Source: Punica granatum (Eukaryota > Streptophyta > Magnoliopsida > Myrtales > Lythraceae). Taken from it: 64,000 nt of DNA. The notes beneath the pieces are model-generated. The model was not told where the DNA came from. It was given only the letters and a program-made list of their open reading frames with translations, and made no database searches. Both the position numbers and the translations under genes were made by a program. Positions 58,201 to 64,000 of the stretch are shown in pieces. The DNA lies in assembly GCF_007655135.1 (NCBI RefSeq), contig NW_022204038.1:62001-126000 (forward strand). Direction: 5' to 3'. Numbering within the stretch: the first letter of the stretch is position 1; each line of letters begins with the position of its first letter.

Positions 58201-58618
58201 TCGACCTTCGGGTCGTAAAATGACAAGTGGCGACTCCTTCTCACGTGCGTCCGTCGCGCGTCCCCGGGAAGGTGGACACTCCCAAGCCGCGTTGCATTTA
58301 GGCGCGCGTATGCGTGCCCCGACGAGACGAAATTCGGGTGCGCACACAATTTTAGAAAAGTTTATTTCTTTTCATATAATTTAGGTTTTTTTTAATCCCT
58401 ATTTAAACTTTGTAAGTCTTAAGGCTAAAACAATTGTCTTTTGATCAGTGAATAAAGTTCAGAGCTTTCGTGCTCTTTGTCCAATCTCGGAGTTGATTCG
58501 AGTTTGATGCCTATTTCCTAGTATTCGTAGAATCAACAGGTAGTAGAAGGTCGTAGTTCCAGTATTCGTGCGCGAATCAACAGGTCTGTGACGAGTTATT
58601 TGCATGTACACTGCGTCA
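55263..58618 (+). repeat. 3' LTR of element 2, split by a nested LTR
   Basis: The left part 55263-55449 and the right part 58352-58618 together equal the 5' LTR 52587-53041. The break falls in TTTTTACAATT, which is continuous in the 5' copy near 52765. Confidence 0.85.
55450..58346 (+). mobile_element. Solo LTR of the Ogre-like family (2,897 bp)
   Basis: It starts TGTCAGCACCCC and ends GGGTGCGCACA, with perfect TG..CA ends. Flanks CAATT (55445-55449 and 58347-58351) are a perfect 5-bp target duplication. It matches the 5' LTR at 5120-8175 throughout but has one fewer 155-bp unit. No internal sequence remains, so the element was removed by recombination between its two LTRs. The open frames inside (for example 55965-56309, 56409-56816) are LTR sequence, not genes. 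Confidence 0.9.
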
Positions 58619-58623
58619 GAACC

Positions 58624-59099
58624 CTAATTTTATTTGCTATATTTATCAACTTTTCAGAATATTCCTTCACAGACTCACTCTCATCCATCTACTGTCTCTC
58701 AAACTCTCTCATTAAATTCAACAATTCCATGCTTCTAACTTTCTCATTTCCTTCATATTCAACTTTAAGAAAATCCCAAATTTCCTTTGCAAAATCAAGT
58801 CTCATGATTCTAGTGAAAATAGTAGGAGAAACTGCAGCATAAAGACATGACCTTGCCTTAGCTTTACTGGTGGTTCTCTCCTTGTGATACCTAATCTGAT
58901 TCATGGTTGGGTTGTCGGGAAGAGAGGCTACTTCATAATCCTGCTCTATTGCTTCCCACAAATCACTACCCTCCATGTAGGCTGCCATCTTTACAGGCCA
59001 TGCTTGGTAGTTCTCTCCATCAAATACTGGTGGTGCTATGGCAAACATGCTACTCGAACCTGCCTCCATCTTATATTGACTGGAAAGAGACTTACTCAA
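58624..59099 (-). pseudogene. Copia gag, N-terminal part
   Basis: Starting from the ATG at 59097-59099, it reads APPVFDGENYQAW, MAAYMEGSDLWEAIEQDYEV, SCLYAAVSPTIFTRIMRL, AKEIWDFLKVEYEGNEKVRS and LLNLMREFE, then a stop. These are the standard UBN2-type gag blocks of plant copia elements. The frame then runs to the element 2 insertion (ANKIRVLG), resuming at 52586. Confidence 0.85.
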
Positions 59100-59193
59100 A
59101 GCTCACATGACTTTCAAGTAACCAGGATCACTCACAGATCTCTCAAACACTCATTCACAGGTCCCTCAAGATCATTTACGGCTCTGGTACCAC

Positions 59194-59525
59194 TGATAAT
59201 GCTGATAAAGAAATGTAGCAGATGAACATAATGGATAGAAGTTGAAGGAAAAAGCACACACTTTCATTAACTTGTCTGCAAAGTCATATACACACCACAG
59301 AAAACTGAAAACATAAAGGACAGTAAAAGTAACTGTCAATACAACTTAAAACCGCCAAATACACTTGTTTAAACATCCCTACAAACCAGGAACTAAACAA
59401 CTGAAATAAAACACATAAAACTAGTTTGTCTTCTGCATAATCCTCGACTGTCTTCCAGCAAAACAACTCGAAGCTTAATGTCTACCTTCTGCTGGACAAC
59501 CTTCAGCTTTGATCCATCTCCAACA
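59194..59525 (-). repeat. 5' LTR of the copia element
   Basis: TGATAATG starts and CCAACA ends the repeat on the plus strand. It is adjacent to the iMet-type primer site. The extra short frames within are LTR sequence. Confidence 0.85.
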
Positions 59526-60314
59526 AACATAAAACCTTTTTAACAATCAATAATGGGAACCATAATTTACACATGTACGGCCAACAATTAACACAGAACG
59601 AAATACACAAAAACTGCTGTGTAAGATCTTAATGAATTGAGGATAATGGTAAGGGAAAATTCTCACGGGAAAACTTGAAAACAAAGAGCATTTGAGGTAA
59701 AGAAATTAATGTATTGATTGGTTTCTAGATTTTTATATGTGAATCATAAAGGTAACGAGGAATTGAGCACGGGAATTGAGCACAAAAGAAGGTAATCGGA
59801 CCATTTTTTTTTAAGAATTCAGTAATATATTTGTTTATAAATTTTAAATTACATAATAAAAAAATATGTATACGGACCAATATTTTTTTATTTTATTCAG
59901 TAAAGATCAATTTAAAATATATAATATAATAAAATAAATTATTAAAATAGCATAACATTAAAATAAATTTGAGAATATGAAAAGCTTTTATTCTCTCATA
60001 GTGCTCAAAAGGATGCAACCCGTTTATATACATGCTTTTTTTCCCCCGATGGATTTATACATATGTTTTTATAGATAGACAGAGGGTATGCGGGCACCAG
60101 GGACTAGTTAATTACATGAAACTACCTGTTATCAGCATGTTGAGCGAGCAATATTCTATCAATATTTGTATATCCGAATATAAATAATCAACACATATGC
60201 CACCAATATATATATATATATATAAATAGAACAAATTGTATGTATCAAGTATATATATCAATATATAAATAAAGTAACATATATATACATATATCAATAG
60301 AGAAATTCAACTTG

Positions 60315-60345
<31 letters not shown>

Positions 60346-60783
60346 GAGAGAGGTCATTTAAGATTTAAAAGAGTAGGAAAATTAAAACGGATAGAAAGAT
60401 TATGAACATAATAATTTTCATGTCATCTTTTTATAGTATATTCAATTCATTTAATTTGAAAAGATATTTTGCATCTTGAGGAAATTTCGTCAATTATCAA
60501 AAAGAGTTTTTGATTTTTTAAGAAAATTCATAATTATTTATAAATACATAGAAATTACAAGGACAAATATAAAAATTCGTTGAATATAATACAACTAATA
60601 TATATAAAATAAAATTACATTGAACTAAAAATGAAAAGTCCATTAAGGTGGAGTTAGGAATTTTACGATTCAGTTTACGTGGTGCAACCATGTTCTACGC
60701 TTCGGCTTTTATTTATTATAATTGATAATATAACAAATGCCACACGGACTACACATGTAATCGATTGGTCAAGTAGGATACGT
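59526..60783. other. AT-rich intergenic DNA downstream of gene 7
   Basis: AT microsatellites lie at about 60208-60223 and 60333-60345. No gene is seen. Confidence 0.35.
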
Positions 60784-63700
60784 TTATTTAATTAGTTCTC
60801 TTCTGAACAATTGCTTTAGGTTATATGGTCTTGTAACTGAAGCATCCCCGTTCCAAAATAGGCTCGTTAACTGTTCGTTGGCGCATTGAGTTGTGTGGCC
60901 ATCGTCAAATAACAGAAAGGCGCTTGGATACTTGCAGAGAGTCGTGTCTCCAGTAGCATCCAACCCCATTCCTCTGTACCCATTGCTGCTGCTGTAATAG
61001 CATGGTGTGCTCCCGACCTCGAAGCCTTAATTGAATGACACATAACAACGTTGATATATAAGTTAGCTTAGACCGAATGATTAATAGCACCTAAATAGAC
61101 CAATAAAATGCAGGATGTTAAAAGTCTGGATAAGTTAGCACTACAGTTTAATAGCTTTATAGCATAACTTTCTCATACCCATATCCATGTCAGCAAGCTT
61201 AATCGAGCTAGTCATTATTTTATATATTGTGAAGAAAATATAAGATGAAACAACTGTAAATGTTGTGCCATGCATACCGTAGTCCGAAGGATGCCGCATT
61301 CTATCAAGAAGGGAAGGGAAGTAGTCGAAAATGGAGAACTTGAATCCCTCCAAACGTTCAGCCAAACTTGTGAGGGCCTCGTAAAGTTGCTTGTTGTGTA
61401 ATATGGGCATTGTGAGCAACGCCTGGACACAACTCCCGTTTGATGCAAGAAACGGAAGGCAGCCCATCGGCCCAACGTTCTGGAAGGCAATTTTCCTTGC
61501 TCCCTCTTCATATAATTCCTGCAAAAATTTATTCCCGATTATTACTAATCAAAATTAAAACTTATCTTTTCTTGCTTTTAAAAAAAGAAATTATAAAGGA
61601 GGCTTGAGCCGTGAAGGCAAATTAAAAAGTGGAGAGGATTGATAAACCGAAATCAGGACTTCTTGGTTATGTAAAAGTCGAGGCTCAAGAGCAATCCAGT
61701 TGCAACAAACCCCTTTCTCGACTAATTGCCATTTGCGTTAGCTCTCCATCAACATTTTTTGGAAAATATATTAAACTAAAGGTAGATTATATGCATATCT
61801 TTCTCTTCAGTTTATTGGGTTTGGATCTTACCATAAGCGCTTCTGTTAAGTTGCCTATTACAGCATTTACTTGTTGTTGTTGTTCGGATAAAGTTGGGCT
61901 ACGACCTTCGTCAGTGAATTCGTCATAATATTGAAGGTAATCGTCGCCTCCCATGCTGAACACGTAGACGGATTTGCTCAAGATTGCTTTTGCTCGAGAG
62001 GGACCTAATGTTGCATTCAATTTCTTTGCCAACTCGATGAATTGGCTCATCTGCCCTCTAAGGGTGACCTGGAGAAGAAAGAAGGCTCAAATTGAATTCA
62101 TGAAACCAACAACGAACAGGAAAATTCAATGTGCATTTGTTGGAATCCACACATATATTTCTTACGTACCTATCGTTAGGTGGTGCATTTGGATTCGAAT
62201 ATTATTTAAGGCAGTTGATTTGACTTTTAGATTCTCCACGACCCAAAAATTATCTTGTTTGGTGAAAGATCCTTTACCGATAATCCAGAGGAAAAAGGTT
62301 GATCGGTCTTAGCTCTCAATCTTCAGATCTTTTTCCATTTTCGTCCCTTTTTTCTTCTCTCTTTTTTGGGTTGAAATTTGTCCTCAGCTTTTCCCGCAAG
62401 AGTAGGTTTTAGTTGTCTTGGGCCTCGCCAGCATCCACCCCATTCCCAAGGGGTTGCCGGTGACCACAATGGTTGTCATATCGACCCCACCACACCTAGG
62501 AGGCCCCTCAACCCCTTCCTCTCCCTCCCATTTCACAAGCAGCCTCCAGTTGCTGACGATTATTAAGGTGGTCAGCGGTTCTTTTTGGGGGGAAGCCTCG
62601 ACGGCGACAACCTCCCCCTTTCCTTCCTAGCTCAACTTCTTGGATTTCTATTTCGAAAATTTCATTTCAAAATATTTTTTATTAAAAAGGATTTTGGTTG
62701 GAAAAGTTAAGAAATTGATGGAATATTGACAGGAGGACTAAAAATGACATTTATTTGGGAAGACGGATGACAAATTCCAGCGCATATATAGGTTCACGGT
62801 GATAATGGAAAAAGGTTCAAAAATTTCAGGAATAAATATGACCTTGGTTCTAATGATCCGAATATCCCAATAATCCACATCATTAGCAAAGTGACAATGC
62901 AAGAAATGTTTCTTCCAATAAGTCATGCCCAATGACCTAGAGGTCGCAAGTTCGATACTTAGTGGGACTATCTGTAACCCTTTACTAGTTATTTTACATT
63001 TCTCTATTATTGTATTATGCCTTGGGCTTCCTTTGAAACCGAAAAATAACTCAAGCCCAATATTGTCATTCCATTTTCGCAAACCTCAGATTTTAAAGAA
63101 GTGGAGTAATTTTTTTTGTTACAAGAGAGACCCGTGTGCCTAGTACAATGAAATAAAAATCTTAATAACTAATAAAGGGGCGTGGGTAATCCCAGTGAGT
63201 ATCGATCTTAGAATCTCTTGGTTGCCAAGCAAGGGCGTATATCATTGCGCTACACCCTCTTTTTCAAGAAGTGGAGTATTTAGATTTGGCAGAAATGATT
63301 TTCACCAAGGATCAACTTGAGTTCATTTTGAATAAGAGCATCAATAATTTTTGGAAATTAAGGTAAAGGAGCTATGTTTTGAGGATGCTCACTGTTTCTT
63401 TTGAACTGTTTCCAGTAGCGTACGAGTCAAGGACAGTTGCTCCAACACAAGCGAAGTTTGCTCCATAAGAGAAGTTTGCCCCGGGTTGCATTGATGGTGG
63501 AATAAAAGGCAGATTGGCCAACTCAGCTGTCGATGATATACATAGCTTGATAGGTTAAGATGAACATTCGGGCTACTAATTAAGACTAACTTCTGTTCGA
63601 ATATTGGCTCAGTCATGGCTATGAATGGTTTTTAGAGAAGTTTAAACCCCCTGAATAGGGGTTACAAAGTGGATCCACCAAAATCATAACTTGCTGTTGA

Positions 63701-64000
63701 GCTAGATGCTCACAATTAAAACGAATGAAAAATGAGAAAAAAGTGCTTAGTGAGGTGAAAATCTAGCTACTCTCACTAGATTTGTATATGCGTTTATCAT
63801 CTTCTAGTGATATAGGATGTGTATATGCACCATAAGAGGATTGGGAACAAAATGAATTGTTAAAAAAAAATGGTGCCGAAATAAAGAAATTAGTCTATCA
63901 ATAGTCGCGGGTACCCAAAAATTTCATAATTACCTATCATGTCCGGAACGATTCGGCCGTCACATATTCTGCCTGTGGCATGAGTGAAGTAGGTGAAACC
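60784..64000 (-). CDS. GDSL esterase/lipase-like gene 7 (5' end outside the window)
   Basis: Exons on the minus strand are 63934 to beyond 64000 (partial exon 1), 63393-63526, 61832-62068, 61278-61518 and 60784-61025. Phases agree, splice sites are GT-AG and there is no stop. The visible part includes [14 protein letters not shown] (end of exon 1), FSYGANFACVGA (block II, with CVGA where others have ASAGA), GGRK-like GARKIAFQNVGPMGCLPF, FKFSIFDYFPSLL and the block V motif LFDDGHTTQ (Asp..His kept). Block III reads SMGGDDY: the family Asn is Asp. Block I with the Ser lies beyond the window. Intron 2 is 1,324 bp and holds two SINEs. Pseudogene 6 is its closest relative here. It may be an active enzyme or a variant with weakened oxyanion hole. 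Confidence 0.85.
62885..63050 (+). mobile_element. SINE-like copy in intron 2 of gene 7
   Basis: B-box-like GCAAGTTCGATACTTAG, body TGGGACTATCTGTAACCC and tail CTTGGGCTTCCTTTGAAACC resemble the other SINE copies. The head is diverged and its 5' limit uncertain. Confidence 0.55.
63105..63262 (-). mobile_element. tRNA-derived SINE in intron 2 of gene 7
   Basis: On the minus strand AGAGGGTGTAGCGCAATGAT holds the A box and AGATCGATACTCAC the B box. The body GGGATTACCCACGCCCC follows, and a T-run (poly(A) tail) lies at 63111-63118. It has the same family and orientation as the copy in intron 1 of gene 5. Confidence 0.7.

Larger units (their letters stand above)
52587..58618 (+). mobile_element. 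Gene-carrying non-autonomous LTR retroelement (element 2), itself invaded
   Basis: It has the same LTR family and design as element 1. The 5' LTR is 52587-53041 (starts TGATGTGG, ends GCGTCA), and the primer site TGGTATCAAAGTC lies at 53044-53056. The 3' LTR begins 55263 after the purine tract GAGGGGAGAA and ends 58618, split by the solo LTR 55450-58346. The target duplication is GAACC (52582-52586 and 58619-58623), inserted into copia gag. The cargo 53407-55224 is host coding sequence from at least two genes in the sense direction. Without the nested LTR it is about 3.1 kb. It has no pol genes. Confidence 0.88.
48726..59525 (-). mobile_element. Degraded Ty1/copia retrotransposon, invaded by element 2
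   Basis: The element reads on the minus strand: 5' LTR at 59194-59525, 3' LTR at 48726-49075. The LTR starts (plus strand) TGATAATGCTGATAAAG. The primer site complement GCTCTGGTACCA lies at 59181-59192, and a purine tract (AAGGAGGAGAA on the minus strand) abuts the 3' LTR. Gene order gag-protease-integrase-RT-RNaseH is that of Ty1/copia. Many stops and frameshifts exist, so it is dead. Flanks AAAAT and AACAT give a 4/5 target duplication. Without the 6.0-kb insertion it is about 4.8 kb, normal for copia. The left LTR has a duplicated ~18-bp TAACTGTCAATACAA segment. Confidence 0.85.

Overview
This is nuclear DNA of a flowering plant. It has GT-AG introns, long AT-rich intergenic stretches, plant LTR retrotransposons, Helitrons, tRNA-derived SINEs and a tandem cluster of five-exon GDSL esterase/lipase genes. 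The retrotransposon ORF at 8748-10235 resembles DUF7745-type proteins, which I associate with pomegranate (Punica granatum) and other Myrtales. That species guess is inference. No bacterial-style genes, rRNA, tRNA genes or CRISPR arrays are visible.

The genes that matter are a GLIP-type (secreted, SGNH-fold) GDSL esterase/lipase cluster, all on the minus strand. In window order: gene 1 (17129-19512, intact, 360 aa); pseudogene 2 (29472-30937, exon 4 deleted); gene 3 (31346-33463, intact, 359 aa); pseudogene 4 (35606-37435, catalytic Ser codon now a stop); gene 5 (41800-43883, open 372 aa, but block III Asn replaced by Lys); pseudogene 6 (44696-46040, heavily decayed); gene 7 (60784 to beyond 64000, open, block III Asn replaced by Asp, start outside the window). 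Genes 1, 2 and 3 are recent duplicates that also share core promoters and several kilobases of flanking DNA. A further copy of that 5' flank, without its gene, lies at about 335-4600.

Between and around these genes lie mobile elements. At 0.58-1.9 kb is a Mutator-like element with about 200-bp inverted ends. At 1995-4020 is a small LTR retroelement carrying a fragment of an NFRKB-like gene. At 5.1-10.5 kb is a truncated Tat/Ogre-like element (3-kb LTR plus ORF1). At 13.7-14.3 kb is a TRIM. A 357-bp fold-back MITE at 23.2 kb sits at the junction of a tandem duplication. Helitrons end at 28780 and 41349. A Ty3/gypsy-like relic lies at 46.4-48.4 kb. At 48.7-59.5 kb is a minus-strand Ty1/copia element that was invaded by a second gene-carrying LTR element (52587-58618), which was itself invaded by an Ogre-type LTR, now a solo LTR (55450-58346). 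Each nested step inside the copia element is marked by a perfect 5-bp target duplication.

The most unusual system is the pair of gene-carrying LTR elements. They share the same LTRs, tRNA-iMet primer site, 5' gag-like leader and 3' polypurine module. Between identical joints, one carries NFRKB-like coding sequence and the other carries PEX5 plus glutaredoxin-DEP-DUF547 coding sequence. In both, the reading frame of a shared acidic leader runs straight into the captured gene.
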